NCBI RefSeq assembly: GCF_025766255.1
Contig: NW_026516669.1
Coordinates: 744,001 to 808,000, forward strand
Source: Zychaea mexicana
Taxonomy: Eukaryota; Mucoromycota; Mucoromycetes; Mucorales; Lichtheimiaceae
DNA length: 64,000 bases
Direction: 5' to 3'
The notes under the pieces were generated by a model. It was not told the DNA's origin. It saw only the letters and a program-made list of their open reading frames with translations, and did no database searches. The position numbers and the translations under genes were made by a program. Below, in pieces: positions 16,447-35,100 of this stretch; within the stretch, counting starts at the first letter, position 1, and every line of letters begins with the position of its first letter.

Positions 16447-18338
16447 ATGTCTAAACCAAGTTTCCAGCTTCCTAAGATCTACGCAGGCCAAGATGGCTGG
16501 GGTCCCACAAGCGACGTGGTTCCTCTTCAGCTTCGTGACATTCCTTATGCCCCTTACAGCAAGGGTGATAAGCTCGGCCGTGTTGCTGATTGGACGAACC
16601 CAGATGCACAAAAACAAGATAACCGCGAACAAACCGGTCGCACTGGACGCACTGGATTCAACCGCTTCAACAGAGGCAAGTCGTTTAAATGATACGATAT
16701 TACTTTATTAATTTGAAGAATTTGAGATTATTATATTAACACGCACTTGAAATTTTTGAAAATGCATTTAGATCAACACCAGGCTTACGGTGCCTCATTT
16801 GCCTCGACCTTTGCTTACACTCATACCGAAGACGAATCGTCGTTCTCTGTTGTCGACAACCGATCGGCTGCAGCAAAGAAGATGGCTCTCAAAGCTGCTG
16901 GTGGTGGTCAGCGTGGACGTGCCCAGGGCAAGCAAGCTTCTACTGGCGCTCCTGGCTACCGTACTGTGAACCAGCGTGGCGGCGCTGGTGGCAGACAACA
17001 GCAGGGCAGAAGAAAGTATGGCTACAAGGACTATGACAAGGTAAAAGAAGAGAAAATATCAAGAAAAAGGACTGAGATACTTGATACATGCATATTGATG
17101 AGGACAAAAAACGAATCGCATGTGTATAGCCTCAGCGTGTGCGCAACGCCTCTATCAACATTGGCGCTGACTGGAAGATTTTGGATGAAATCGAATTCAG
17201 CCGATTGAGCAAGTTGACATTCGGTATTCCTGAAGCTGAAGACGTTGGCTCGTTCGGTTCAATCAGCTTTTACAACAAGGCATTTGACCGTGTCAACACC
17301 AAAAACGATAAACCTTTGCAACACATTGAGCGCGTCAAGTACGACACGACGACTTCTGAAGATCCCATCATCCAGCAATTCTTGCAGGATGACAAGGCCA
17401 CTGTTTTCGCCACTGACGCTGTCTTGTCCTTGCTGATGTGCTCCACACGTACTGTCTACCCCTGGGACATTGTTGTCAAGAAGGTTGGCGGCAAGGTGAT
17501 CTTGGATAAGCGACCCAACGGCGTCTTCGACTATGTCACTGTCAACGAAAACGCTGCCGACCCACCCGCTGAGAGCGATAAGGACACTGTCAACTCGTGG
17601 TCGGCGTTGAGCAACGAAGCCACGTACATCAACCAAAACTTTGCACGCCAGGTCCTGGACGCAAAGACCCAGCACAAATTCGCAAAACCCAACCCATTCG
17701 CATCCGAAGATACCAAGGACAAACTTGCCTCGTGTGGTTACCGTTACAGAAAGTTCGACTTGACCAGCAGTGCTGCTGAGGAAGATGCCGAACGAACTTA
17801 TCTGATCGTTCGTACTGAAGTCGATGCTGCCATCAAGCTGGGTGGCCAGACCTCATTGATGACCGTCCGTGCTTTGAACGAATTTGATCCCAACGCACAA
17901 GGTTCTGGTAACTCGCTGCCATGGAAGAAGAGCTTGGACTCGCAGCGCGGTGCTGTTGTTGCTGCTGAAATGAAGAACAATGCCGCCAAGTTGGCTCGAT
18001 GGGCCGTCCAGGCTATGCTTGCTGGTGCTGACCAGCTCAAGCTTGGTTATGTTGCTCGTCAGGATCCAAAGAACAACAACCGCCATGTTATCTTGGGCAC
18101 TCAGGCATACAAGCCCAAGGACTTTGCTTCTCAGATGAACTTGTCTCTTAACAACGGTTGGGGTATTGTCAAGGCTGTGGCTGACATGTGTCTTCAGCTT
18201 GCTGAGGGTCAGTACATCCTGTTGAAGGATCCCAACCGACCGATTCTCCGCATCTACGCTGTTTCACAAGAGGATTTGGAGGAGAACGACGAATCTGAGG
18301 AGGAGGATGTACAGGAGGATGGCGAGAAGGAAAATTAA
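16447..18338 (+). CDS. Eukaryotic translation initiation factor 3 subunit D (eIF3d)
   Basis: eIF3d is a peripheral subunit of eIF3 with a cap-binding fold, acting in 43S/48S initiation complexes. Three exons (16447-16675, 16772-17040, 17130-18338) total 1707 nt, 568 aa. Family landmarks are the N-terminal GWGP...[18 protein letters not shown], the Gly/Arg/Gln-rich RNA-binding linker, and then [52 protein letters not shown] and [20 protein letters not shown]. Further on are [52 protein letters not shown] and a long acidic tail. Intron 1 uses a GC donor (GCAAGT at 16676). Failing to splice it would truncate the protein after 81 aa. Confidence 0.96.
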
Positions 18339-18445
18339 TTCAACAACAAGAAATCAAAAAATTCTTTTTTTTAATATAAAAGTGTGTATGATACAAAAAG
18401 AATGGATGTGAGAGCATGCAGAGATAACTAGTTTATATAAAGGTC

Positions 18446-21400
18446 TTATACTTTGCCAGTCTGGCCTTCGGCAATAGTAATAGTAGTAGCAGTAGTGCGT
18501 GCTCGACGTACTTGAGACATAACTTCCATGTTGGATGGCTCAGTGGCTGCCAACAATCTTTGGAAGGCTTGGTTATTCTTGACCTGCTTGATGGCGTGCT
18601 CAAGTGCGCATTCCCACCGCATTCTTGCGTACGATACTGTGTGTTTGAACTCGTCGTCACTGTTTTTGCTCCAGAGAAAAGACAGCCGTGGTGGTAGGAG
18701 ACGGATCAGGATTCCAGCAGGAATCGAAAGGGAACCGATAGCCACAGTGCAAATCCATTGGGTTATACTAAGTGGAACGGTCTTGAATGCTAGCCCGCCG
18801 TATTGGACAATCAATACTTGGCCAACGATGACGAAAGCTTGGATTGCAAGAAACAAGTAGTCGCGCATGATACCACGCATGATATTGAGCTTGTCATCAA
18901 TCCTTCGGCAGTTGAGCTCGTTGAAGACTTGCATAAACACAAAAACATTGAACACCATCGTTCGCAACACACGCTTGTCGGCTGTGCTCGTCGACAGACC
19001 AAACAAAACTGGACCGTGGAACATGAGCAACAAGTTGACTGCGATCTGGAAAATAGCTTGGCCGAAAATCATTCTGCTCATACGCCAGTTGATCAAGCTG
19101 CTATCCTTGCACAACGGCTTGCGGTTGACGAGATCTTCTGTCAATGGTTCTGTAGCCAAGGCTAAGGCTGCAAAAGTGTCCATGATCATGTTGACCCACA
19201 GCAACTGAACTGCGCTCAGAATACTTTCGGATGTTTCAGAGACGACAGCACTGACAAAGGATACTACGACAGCCGCGATGTTGACTGTGAGCTGGAACGT
19301 CAAGAATTTGCGGACACCATCGTTGACAGCGCGACCCCATTTCAGTGCTTGCAGGATGGAGTTGAAGTTGTCGTCCATCAAAATAATATCGGAAGCTTCC
19401 TTGGCAACTTCAGTGCCCGTAATACCCATGGCAAATCCAACATTGGCCAATTTCAGTGCAGGTCCGTCATTGGTACCGTCACCGGTCATGGCTACCACTT
19501 CATTGAGTTGTTTGAGACGAGCCACGACAATGGTTTTGTCGATAGGTGAGGAGCGTGCAAGAACTTGAAGCCGTGGGATGATACGGAATTGCTCTTCTTC
19601 GCTAAGTGCCCGAAATTCTGGGCCTGTCATGGCAACCCCACCGGCTGTCATGATACCACTTTCCTTGGCGATGGCTTTGGCTGTTTCAATATTGTCACCG
19701 GTGATCTTAATAGTTCCTTTATTCTTCAGTGCCTAAACCTTAAATCCATGCAAAAGGAGATACCAACAGCAATAAAAACAGGTGACGGATCCTACCATGC
19801 GAATAAACACACCTGCGCGTCTGAAAGCCTGGACGGACTCGACGACGCCGGGCCGCAACCGATCCTGGATTCCAACGACGCCGAGGAGAATCAGATTTTC
19901 CAAGGGTGCATCATCCGGGTTGAAAGCTTGTGTGAAGCAGGTCTTTTTATAAATCAAGTGTGTATTATACTCATTATACGAGTTGTGAGAGGAAAGAAAG
20001 ACTTACATCGGTATGTGGACTGGTCAATGTCCCGATACGCTAGCGCTAATGTACGTAGAGATCGTTCCGCATATTGGTTTATCAATACCTCATGATGACT
20101 CCGTGCATAGTTACTGAACGGCCGTACTCGTCCCCGATTATCCATAAAGTGTGTGCAATGTCTAAGGATTGTTTCAGCTGCACCCTTGGTATATTGTCGA
20201 TATTCACCATGCCGGCCGGGTGATCGTGCGTTATTTTCCCGAATTTGAATGATCGTGGTCATGCTTTTAGCTTCTGAGCTAAAAGGGTGTACGGATACCA
20301 CATTGCTGGACGATCGGATATGCTGATACGAAAAGCCAAGCTTTTGGGTAAATTCAATCATGGCGCATTCTGTTGTGGATCCAACAAACTTGAGGTTGCC
20401 ATCGGGGCCTTTCCCCTCAAAGGCAGTCGAGTTGACGGCCATGGCTTCAACAGCAAGATCGAGTGCAAGTGGATGGACCTTGTATCGCCATTGGCCAATA
20501 TCAGCCAACTGCGTGAATTGGATTTCGGCGATACCAGCGCTGACAATCGTCATCCTGTTCTCTGTCAGTGTACCTGTTTTGTCGGAGCAGACGGCTGTGG
20601 CATTGCCCATGGTCTCACTAAGTTAAAAAAGCATACCATTTTAATCTACTGGAGCCAGGGGTTTCAGCAATGTCTATACACAACGTAAAAAGTTTTTTAA
20701 TCTTTGTACCACGCGGATAAATGGCGAACGAGGTTATTATCCTTGAGCATTTCTGTAGTAGCAAACGCCAATGCTAAAGTCACCGCCATCGGTAAGCCTT
20801 CAGGTACAGCAACAACAATGACAGTAATGGCCTGGATGATGATCCCGATCAGATCGGAAAAGAGTTCACGGGTCGAAATCCAATGATGATGTATTACGCT
20901 GACGACAAATAGCTTCAACAGCAGAACGCTATTAGACAACAATACATAAGTTCCCAAATTAGGCTAAATGGTTCATAAAAGGTTGTTGTATTAGACAATA
21001 TTTACCCAAACATGAGACCTGCTGCAGCAAACCCAAACTTTGCGATCTGGTCCGCTAGTATGTTCAGTTTTAATTGCAATGGCGTATTTTCATCCTGCGC
21101 ATCGCGCATCAGCTGTAGGGTTAAGAATAATACACGTGTGTTTTAGTTTCTTTGCTGCTTTTGTTGTTTTCTGCATCACGCATCATCAACTTACGGTCAT
21201 GGCCCTGCCATAAAAGGAATTTACGCCGACAGCAATCACTACTACCTGCACTATAGTTGTTACCATCCTGCAATCCTATACCACTACTGGTACATACTAA
21301 TGTATGGCCACTAGCTTACTTTTGCTACACCTTGGATGACTTTAGATCCGCTAAAGATGATGCAGTCGCCATGTTGATCGGTGTATTTCTTTACTGGTTT

Positions 21401-22507
21401 GGACTCGCCTGTAGCTGTGGATTCGTCGCATCTCAGATTATGGCTACACAAAAGCATACGTCAAACCATTGTGCAACGAGAACCCCGTTTTTTTGTTTAT
21501 ACGCCATGCACTTACCCTTCAATGTAAACACAGTCTACCGTGACCATGTCGCCTGGCTCTAAAAACATCACATCGCCCACGACCACTTGACGAATGTGTA
21601 CTTGTTGCGCTATGCCTCCACGTAAAACCTGATATGTAAATAGTAATGGTTTAGGGGGAATGTTTCTTCTCGCTGTAGAGGATGGCGACTGACAAAACCG
21701 AAGAGGGTGTAATATACCTTGACGGGGCGATCTTCTTTTTTGGCATTCAGCTTGCGAAACTGTTTTTCCTTTTCATAGTCGTTGATAGCGTCTAATTTAC
21801 CGAACCCAAAAATGAAGGCTTAGAGAGATTTTTCGATCGCCATCGTGCGAAAAAGCACATGCCACTTACTGGTTATCACAACAACTGCGACTGCTACAAT
21901 AATCGCCACACCGTCGACCCTTTATAGACAACAGTACAAAATAGTTTAGTCGAAACGTACAGGTTTTTGTCTGGCGACAGCGTTTCTTGTTGTACTTACC
22001 ATCCAACTTTGGGCTCGTCTGCTGGGTGATTAATAGAGTTGTCTTCCCAGGTTCCCACAGCCAGCGAAACCAAGGATGCTATCGATAGCATGACTATGTT
22101 GTGTGTACGTACAGGTAGGTATTGAGCATCTTTTATGAAAAGTAGGACCAAAATAAAGTCTCTGGCTTACTGAGAGTCTGATCATTATAGGCTGCCCAAA
22201 TTAACGAAAAGATCGTCTTTTTAGGCGCTTCTGGGATCTCGTTCCTGCCAAAGATGTGTTTACGCTCCTGAAAAGATCCATGCGTATCATGTTGTTGGAC
22301 AACACCATAACATGGATTGAATGATTCATCGGTCATCAGCCCCATGGTTGGGTCGACCTGTAGACTTTGGCATATGCCACGGGTTCCTCCCAGATCGGCT
22401 AATAGGGATGCGTCTTTGAAATCTATGAGATCGCATAGCTGCTGTGGCGAAACCGGGAACTTTTTCTCTTTGCGATCATGTTGCGGGAGCAAGGGAGTCG
22501 TGACCAT
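18446..22507 (-). CDS. P-type (IIB) calcium-transporting ATPase, PMC1/PMCA-like
   Basis: This pump exports Ca2+ from the cytosol, in fungi usually into the vacuole, and is the PMC1 branch of the PMCA family. Start [10 protein letters not shown] at 22507; many introns between 19730 and 22180; stop TAA at 18446-18448. Motifs in order: [18 protein letters not shown] and LEPGDM of the actuator domain, [28 protein letters not shown] in M4, and the phosphorylation site [13 protein letters not shown]. The nucleotide-binding region has [11 protein letters not shown]. The hinge is [20 protein letters not shown], then [20 protein letters not shown], followed by the C-terminal membrane segments. After the last membrane segment a basic amphipathic stretch ([18 protein letters not shown]) could be regulatory; calmodulin binding is a guess. 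All catalytic residues are visible. Confidence 0.94.
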
Positions 22508-22822
22508 GGCTCGTAACGATAATGCCGATGGGAGGGGTTGAAGGAAAAGAAAAGAGACTGAAGAGAAGAAGTAGAGAAAGAGGATGGAAACACGACGGTG
22601 TGCGCTGTGTATATTATATATATATTGAAAAAAAACTTGTATAACAAACAGTTCAGGCAGGGCATTAACAGTCCGGCAGATTAGAGCTTCTTTTTGTGGT
22701 AAAACAAACATGCAACATGCCAATTTCACTCTTTTTCTTATTAATTTCACTAGCTCTTTTTCTTCTTCAGCCGAAAATTCTAAAGGATTGCGAAAAAAAC
22801 ACATATCACGGGAGCGCTTTAT
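22508..22822. other. 5' flank of the Ca2+-ATPase and 3' flank of GRX5
   Basis: A 315-bp stretch with a TA-rich run at 22609-22625 and pyrimidine-rich sequence on the minus strand, as expected for the Ca2+-ATPase promoter and 5' UTR. No other feature is seen. Confidence 0.5.
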
Positions 22823-23568
22823 TTATTGCTCACCGGCCACTTCTTCCGGCACAATACCCTCTTTTATCAACAAATCTTCCAAGTCGCCAGACTGGTGCAT
22901 GTTGAGCAGGATATCACAGCCACCAACAAACTCGCCCTTGATGTACACCTGAGGAATCGTGGGCCATTCTGAGTATTCCTTGACACCCTGTCGCAAGTCG
23001 GGATCTTCCAATACGTTGAATGTTTGCACCTTCGAAAAGTCAACTCCCTGGACTTGCATAATCTGTACAGCAGCACGACTGAAACCGCACTATAACACAC
23101 AATGTAACTGATTGATTAGCAGCAAGCGACAACTTGATGCTTCCTATCCAGCAATATCTCTCATCCAATCCCAAATTACCATTGGCTGGTCAGGCGTGCC
23201 CTTCATAAACAGTACAACGTCCTTTGACTTGACATCCTAATATAACACATTATCGATTCCGTATTAATATACCATGTGAGCTTTCTCCCACTCTCTCTTC
23301 CCTATTCTTGTATTCAACGTTTCAACCCTCGAGTTCTTACTTTATCGAGCTGCTGGCGCAAAGCATCCGACAGCCAACGTGCCCACATGGGACCATGGGC
23401 TCGAGCATTCACCGCCGGGCGCAAAAGATTAGACTATATGGAGGTTTTCGTTTATTACCATTAGGATCCATCGTACACAAAAAAAGTTCAAGATTCGTGG
23501 AGGATCGTAAATACTTTCTTTATTCAAAAATAACTTACGGTACGCGATGCTGCACGGAAAAAGTTCAT
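22823..23568 (-). CDS. GRX5: Monothiol glutaredoxin GRX5, mitochondrial
   Basis: GRX5 passes [2Fe-2S] clusters from the ISCU scaffold to targets in mitochondria. Four exons read from ATG 23568 to a stop at 22823, about 148 aa. The N-terminus ([20 protein letters not shown]) is basic and Ser/Arg-rich, like a mitochondrial presequence. The core has [20 protein letters not shown], with the monothiol CGFS active site split off at the start of the last exon. It then has [20 protein letters not shown], containing the TIPQ and GGCD glutathione-binding elements. Length and motifs are typical of GRX5 rather than the longer GRX3/4. Confidence 0.96.
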
Positions 23569-24267
23569 TTTGTAAATGTCAAACTGATTTGATTGTTAAG
23601 CGAAAAGATCGGGCCCTGCTTGTCGCACGACCGAGTTGCTTTTTCTTCATTCTGAGTCCGAAATGGAAGCTATTTCTGTACATTCTTTTGTTGTCATAGT
23701 CGATATGCTGCGACGATGCCAGTCTCTGCTGTGAGAGTGCCCGTGGTAGCATCAAGAAGCAGGTTACTCGGCATGTATCGGTAGATTTACTGCGCTAATG
23801 AAGTACCTTCATTAAGGTACAGGGCTTAGTTCCTGACAAATGAAATGGTAACGTCTGAAACTACTGCTACACCGCTGTAATATGATTATAGACCATCATG
23901 TACACTAGCCTCCAGGGAGTTGTATAGAGTCAAGTAGTACCCGGTAAACAGAGCAGTACGTAAGATTTATATATAATACTTATGGACTGTTTCATCTCAT
24001 TCTTTTTGAGTATACTGTTACGACGTCCTCTTTCAATACCGCGTGTGCGTATCCATTAGCACATCATTATAGGTCTATTTTCGAAGTACATACAAAGGTA
24101 TACGCTACTGTACGGCAAACGTTGAGACTCGTAGCTATCTTAGTCTAGAGAAATAATAGTGAGCATGACACATATGGTGTTCCGTTCTTGTCTGACGCTG
24201 TAAGTAATTTTTAAAGACGCGTCCGCCGCGAATTCTCGTTCCTTTCACCTACACTGCGCGTTTCCAC
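23569..24267. other. Divergent intergenic region between GRX5 and SMC5
   Basis: About 700 bp, A/T-leaning, with no ORF of note. It holds the promoter of both genes; the only recognisable motif is the MCB box listed separately. Confidence 0.55.
24217..24222. promoter_or_regulatory. MluI cell-cycle box (ACGCGT) upstream of SMC5
   Basis: A perfect ACGCGT palindrome lies 46 bp before the SMC5 ATG. MCB boxes bind MBF and drive G1/S transcription of DNA replication and repair genes in fungi. SMC5 is a fitting target, but a 6-bp motif alone is weak evidence. Confidence 0.4.
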
Positions 24268-28930
<4,663 letters not shown>

Positions 28931-29181
28931 GTTCCATCAAAAAGACATTTACCCACTAGCTTTTTCGTTTCTTTTCCTCCTTGCCCTGTTCATGCAATAA
29001 AGACGTTCGCTCTCCACCTTTTTTTCGGAAAGAAGGCTATAAATGGCATGGGCCGTTCGGACTGCGTGTGACCGCAGCAATGATTCGTCAACTTAAATGA
29101 AGCTTTTCCACGCGCTGTGCATATCCGCATTCTCTTCTGTCTTTTCCTCTTTCTTTTTCATTTCGTCTCATTCGTAACACG

Positions 29182-32100
29182 ATGCCCACAATATCGGCTT
29201 TGAAAGAGAGATACGCTTTTGCTACGACCCTTGAGGAACGCCAAGACGCCATCCGACAACACGCTGTCACTGGCACCGACGAATGGTACTACTATCGGGG
29301 TCTGACATTACTGGCGCAGCTGCAAGAAACTGTGTCAAGCGTGGCGCCACGCCAGCCAACCGAAGCCGAATCTGAGCTTGTTGCCGAAATACGGAGCTTG
29401 CTCCACCAATACAGCCGGTTGAACAACAGGGTGTCGACCAGTAACAACTACCGCAAGCTCAACGCACGGTTCCATTTGTTGCTTTATCCGCTGGACTCGT
29501 CCACGACAACGACTTACATCCGAGATCAGCTTCATCTGGTAAGTGATGATACTGAGGACCCGCACCAGCAGCCACCACAAGAAGAAGAGGCTGGGTCGCC
29601 CAAGCCAACGCGTCGCGTTAAGCCAGGAGACTTTGACCCTTCTATCCTGGAACCTGCTACCGTTCTCGATCGAGCACTCGCGCGTAGCGACCGCATTGAG
29701 GCATTACTCGCTTTTCCTTGCCTCCGAGACGAGTACGAGATGGAAAAAGAGCAACAAGTTCTGCATGAGCTGCTTTCGTCTCCGCACTCGGATACGCGTG
29801 ATCAATGCGACATTGTGCAGCGTTTGGCTCGGTTCCTTGACAAGTATAGCGACTATTCCGTCACACAGTTTCAAGTAGACAACCTGACTATCGAGCAAAT
29901 GGAGCGATTGATGCAAACACAGCAGCGCCATGAGCTTATCGAAATGTACATTGGCAAACTGGGCAAGGACGTTGACCGTGTGTGGTCTTTTGTGAAGGCA
30001 TTGCCCGACAGCTACAACGGGCTCAAATACTTGATTCTCTTCCACAAGATAAAGGATGCCACCATCCACGGTCAGTTCGAAGATCATGCATTGTTCGAGT
30101 CTTATTGGAGAGTGCGCAGTGGGCGCCGTGACAACTGGCGCTTCAAGGTATTGTGATGAGAAAGAAGAAACCTTTACTGCTCTTTAACTCGTAAAACACA
30201 CGCAATGCTATGCATTAACTTTGAGGGCTGACTGTGTCACTGTGATGTCCAGGAATTTCCATCGCCAAGTCCCCAAGCGCATGAAGAGCTGGTCACTGCT
30301 TATTTGGCAGGCGCATTGGCCAAGAACCCCGAACTCAGACTGCAGCACTTTGATAGCTATGAAACAGAGCTTAAACACAAGCATGCCAGCATTTTATTGA
30401 CGCGCGTCCCTTCTGCTCAGTCACAAGAACATTGGCGCGACGTTCTTGGAGCTGCAGTCTACCGCAATCTCGTTGACAAGTCCGAACTCGGATTTGGTTA
30501 CTCAACTCTCCATGCCAAGGAAACCTCAACCACACTGCAAGTCGTGGTCAAAAATATCCCTCATGTCAGCATCCGTGTCTTTGCCATTGACCTGCAACAA
30601 TACTGGCGCCTCCATCCGAGCGCAACTTCGATCAAGGTAGACAGCGTTGACGGACTTTGTCCGACCTGGGAAAAAGAGATGGATTTCAGCAAGCATCCTG
30701 CTATTCAGACTGTGGAAAATACCATTGACTTGGAAAAACTGGCTCCTGAAGTGTTTGCCAGCCGTGGCGCGTGGGTGGTGGACTTTGTTGGTGGGCGTGA
30801 GAGTTGCCGCGCTATTATCCAAAAGGTAATGTTTCTTATTTTCTGTGTAATCAAAACAAATTTATGCTCATCATCAAGTGCACATTTCCTACAGGGTCGT
30901 CTACGACACATCTGCAAGGATACTTCTGCTGGTCATTTGTTCCGTATCCTTGATGAAAAGAACGCCCCTGTAGATGCCAAGATATTGTATCGCAATGAGT
31001 ATTACGAGGTCAATGAAGACCACAACATCCTGATTCCATACAGATCCAAGATTGACGATGCTGGTGCAGAGGCCCAAATGCTTATTTTGCACGACGAGTT
31101 TTGTGAGCCTTTGCGATTCACATGCAAGCAAGAGGATTATACGCTCGACATAAACTGTTACGTGAACCCAGAAAGCCTTGTACCCAACCGACAAACCAAG
31201 GTCGTTGTTAACCCACGCTTGACCATTTACGATGAGCCTGTACCGCTGCATATGCTAGAGTCCGTCAGCTTTACCGTTGACGCGACAAACAGTCGTGGTG
31301 TAAAGAGCACGTTTACTCAGCACGTGGCAGCAACAAGCCCGTCTATGGAGTTTGAATTCACTGTGCCAAACTCATTGAGCTCGTTAGCTTTTCGTCTTCG
31401 CGGTCAAGTCCAGTCTGCCGATGGCACATCAACCCACGACGTCGACGCAACACATGCCACAGAGTTTACTTCTATGGGAGCAATGGCTAGTGCATATCTA
31501 CGAGCGGATGCTGATGGCTATTTCATACAAGTGCTCGGCAAGAATGGTATGTTCACACATACACAAGATATATATGCAATTGCCATGATAAAATATAACT
31601 TTTCATAATCATGCTTTACTTTTTAGGTGAGCCTCAAAGGAATACCGATGTCCATCTTGAAATGACCCATACATTGCTGTCGTTCACTCCAGTTGAGCAG
31701 AAGTTGCGAACAAACGACAAGGGCACTGTCCGTCTGGGCAAGCTTGATAACGTCTCACAAGTGATAATTACGGCGCCAGTGCGTAAAGTATGGCAGCTTC
31801 TCGTCCCCACCCCTCAGACACCTTCTCGTATGAATCAACAAGCAGACCAGCCTTTCAAGATTCCTGGTGAATTCGTGTATTGTGCCCTATTTCAGCTGCT
31901 GGATAGTGAAAGCGTCAACATTATCCACGACTGTACTAGCAAGGTGGCAGTGCATGATACCTACATCGATGTTCAAGGTCTGCCAGAAGGTGCATATCAA
32001 TTTCATTTGGCATCAAAGGGACGTAGTATCATGCAGTTGGAGTGCATCATCATTGCCTCGGACGGACAACAGGCAACAAAGAGTGGTCACTGGTCTGATT

Positions 32101-35100
32101 GGGTGCTCGGCAAGGAAGCGTATGCGCAAACAAGCTCTCGCAAGCCACTCTACATCGATGATGTTCAAGTGAGCGAGAATCAAGTCATTGTGAACCTTAA
32201 CAGTACCGGATCGTCAAAGGCAGCGACACGTGCCATCGTTACAGCAAGTGCGTTTGTGTCTGAGCAAGGCACAGCCGTTGCTAGGTTGCTCCGCAGTTTA
32301 CCAGCACGCCAGTTTTTGAAAGCGCCTCTGGATACCGAGGCCACGTTCTTGACTGGTCGCAAGCTTAGTGAAGAATTTCAGTACGTCCTTAACCGTGCAC
32401 GCACTGAGAAATGGTTGGGTAGCACTTTGACAAAGCCATCGGTCTTGATGTATCCTGACGAACGTCGAACGACGACCACACAAGACCGAAATTTGGAGAA
32501 GGACCGCACATTTACTTCCAAACGAGAGCGGCATCTTGAAAACGCTAGTTACAAGACAGTTGCAAGAAATTTAGCAAGTTACGCAAATACTAACTTTGCC
32601 GAAGCAACCAACGATCTCACTTTTCTCAACCACCGCTGCCCGTCACTTATTGTCACACCAGACGAGCAAGGCCAAATTGCCATTGACCGAGAAAAATTGG
32701 GTGATGGCAACATTTTACATATTGCCGTACAGCACGGCGAGCAAGTTTTGATCTATCAGCGTATTCTTGACGGTGCTCCACTGGACCTTAAACTCAATGA
32801 CCTTTCACAGCAAGGCAACTCAGACATCCTATACGTCCGAACCAAGGCTGTCGCCGAGCTCTTGCCGCAGCAGCAACTCACGCTCGACCTGAACCATGAA
32901 TGGGAAGTCGTCGATTCTTTTGAGAAAGTGTTTACCCTCTTTGAAAACATGTCGAACGTTTCCCTTGGGCATGTAGACTTTTTGAAGCGCTGGTCCAAGT
33001 TCACTGATGAAGAGAAGCTTAAAAAGCACGACGATATGGCATGCCATGAGCTCAATCTTTGGATCAAGTTCAAGGACGTGAACTTCTTTGCCAAGCACAT
33101 TAGACCATACCTCGAGTCAAAGTTGTTCAAGACTTTCATGGACTACTATCTTCTTGATGATCGTACCAGTTTGCAATCGTATGCAGACTCGATCAATCTA
33201 TATGAGGAACTGTCCGTTTATGAAAAGGCACTGCTGGCGAAAAAGATACCCGAACTTCTCCCTGTAACTCTGCAAGCATTTTTGGACACATATACTCCGA
33301 AGTCAGATGCCAACTTTGACGCTGTCTTGGCAGGAAGCACTCTTCAACAACCGGGAATGCCCCTAGGTGCCCCTCCACCACCGCCACCTGGAAGCAATTA
33401 TGGTCTGGACTCATCGATGTATGAGCAAGGCGAGCAGCTGAACACCCTTCGAGCTACGCCGCGTCACGCAATGATGGCTGCAAGACCTGCTGCGTTCCCA
33501 CAATCTGGATTTGGTAGATCTTTAGATGCTTCGGTTACTCCTCAGGCTTTTGGAGGTAAAGTGAACCCACATTATATCAGAACTGTATGGAAAAGCTATA
33601 GTTATATTGAAGCTTACATCAACCAAAACGCGTTTCCGGTAGCACAACAGCAGCAACAACAACCTGTGCTCATGGCTTCTGCTTCTGTTCAAGTTTCTGC
33701 GGAAGACGAGGAAGACTCTGATGAGGATATGGGTTTTGGTCTGTTTAATGGTGTATCTGGCAGTGAAGGACAAAATTCTGACGATAATCTTGATGAATTT
33801 GAACCAGAAGACGAAGCTGGCGACGACGAAGAAGACGCCCTCCGAGAAGCATTACGACAGCGCCAGGGCAAAAAGTTACCATTCAGATTTACAAAGCCAA
33901 CCAAAGAATGGGCCGAAAAGGGCTATTATCAGTCTGCACGATATGGACAGCCGGTGGAAGTGAACCGGTTTTGGATCGACTACTTGGAGTCTGATGCGCA
34001 AGGACAATTCCTTTCCGGGGTATGTTTCAATAGCTACAAGAAGCAATATATACGTTTGTACAATTGCTGCAAACAACGAATGGCTAACTTCATAAGCGGT
34101 CAACATCAGAACTTTATTTATGCCATAAACAGCTTCACGGAAATTATGTTCGCACTAGCGCTGTCTGATTTGCCGTTCAAGTCCCAGTGGAAGCAAGAAT
34201 CCGACATCCCCAACAACAAGCTTGTGATTACGGTGGAGACCCCTTGCCTTGTTTTTTATCGTCAGCTTAAGGCAAGTCATCGCCAGTTACATAATTAGAA
34301 ATAACACATGCTTTTAAGCGAATGCTGATTTCCAATATTCTTAATGCAACAGGAGGCGCAAAACACCCCACCTGCTAACCCGAGCGTTCTCCTCGGACAA
34401 AACTTTTTCTTGAACAAGGACAATGTTAATGCTAACCAGGATGAGCTTGACATGGTTGATCCAGCCGATTTGGAGCCGGCTACAGAGTATGGCTGGCACG
34501 TTGCTATCAGTAACGTATCGTCCAAGCGATCCGATATCGAAGTGACACTCCAGGTTCCTGTCGGATCGATTCCTACCGGTGATACGCCCTACTGCCAATC
34601 ACGCACGCTCCAGCTCCAGCCTTACTCTACCTGGCAGTCTGTTGTTGGAAGCTTCTACTTCCCATCGTGTGGTGAATTCGGTCAATTCCCCGTCACCGTT
34701 TCTTGCTCCTCGTTGCTGGCTGGTGCGACTTCTCCGTTGAAGCTTCATGTGAAAACACCGGATACGGTGTCAGCATCCTCTTCTTGGACAGCTTTAGCAA
34801 GCAGTGGTGCAGATGACCAGGTCATGACACATTTGCTCCAGGCTAACCTCGAAAAGGTTGATTTGGGCTTGCTGCGCTGGCGCCTGGGTAATCCAGAGTT
34901 TGCTCGCAAGGTTATTGATACGCTACGCTACCGCCGGTTCTATTCGATCGCAGTATGGCAGTATGCTCTGCATCACAGATTTCCCGAAGCCATCAGGGAG
35001 CTACTTGAAAATGAAAAGAGTCTACTCGGTCTATGTGGCACGGCCTTTGAATCGCCACTCGTTTCATCTCCGACACACTTCATCGAACATCCAACCTTGG

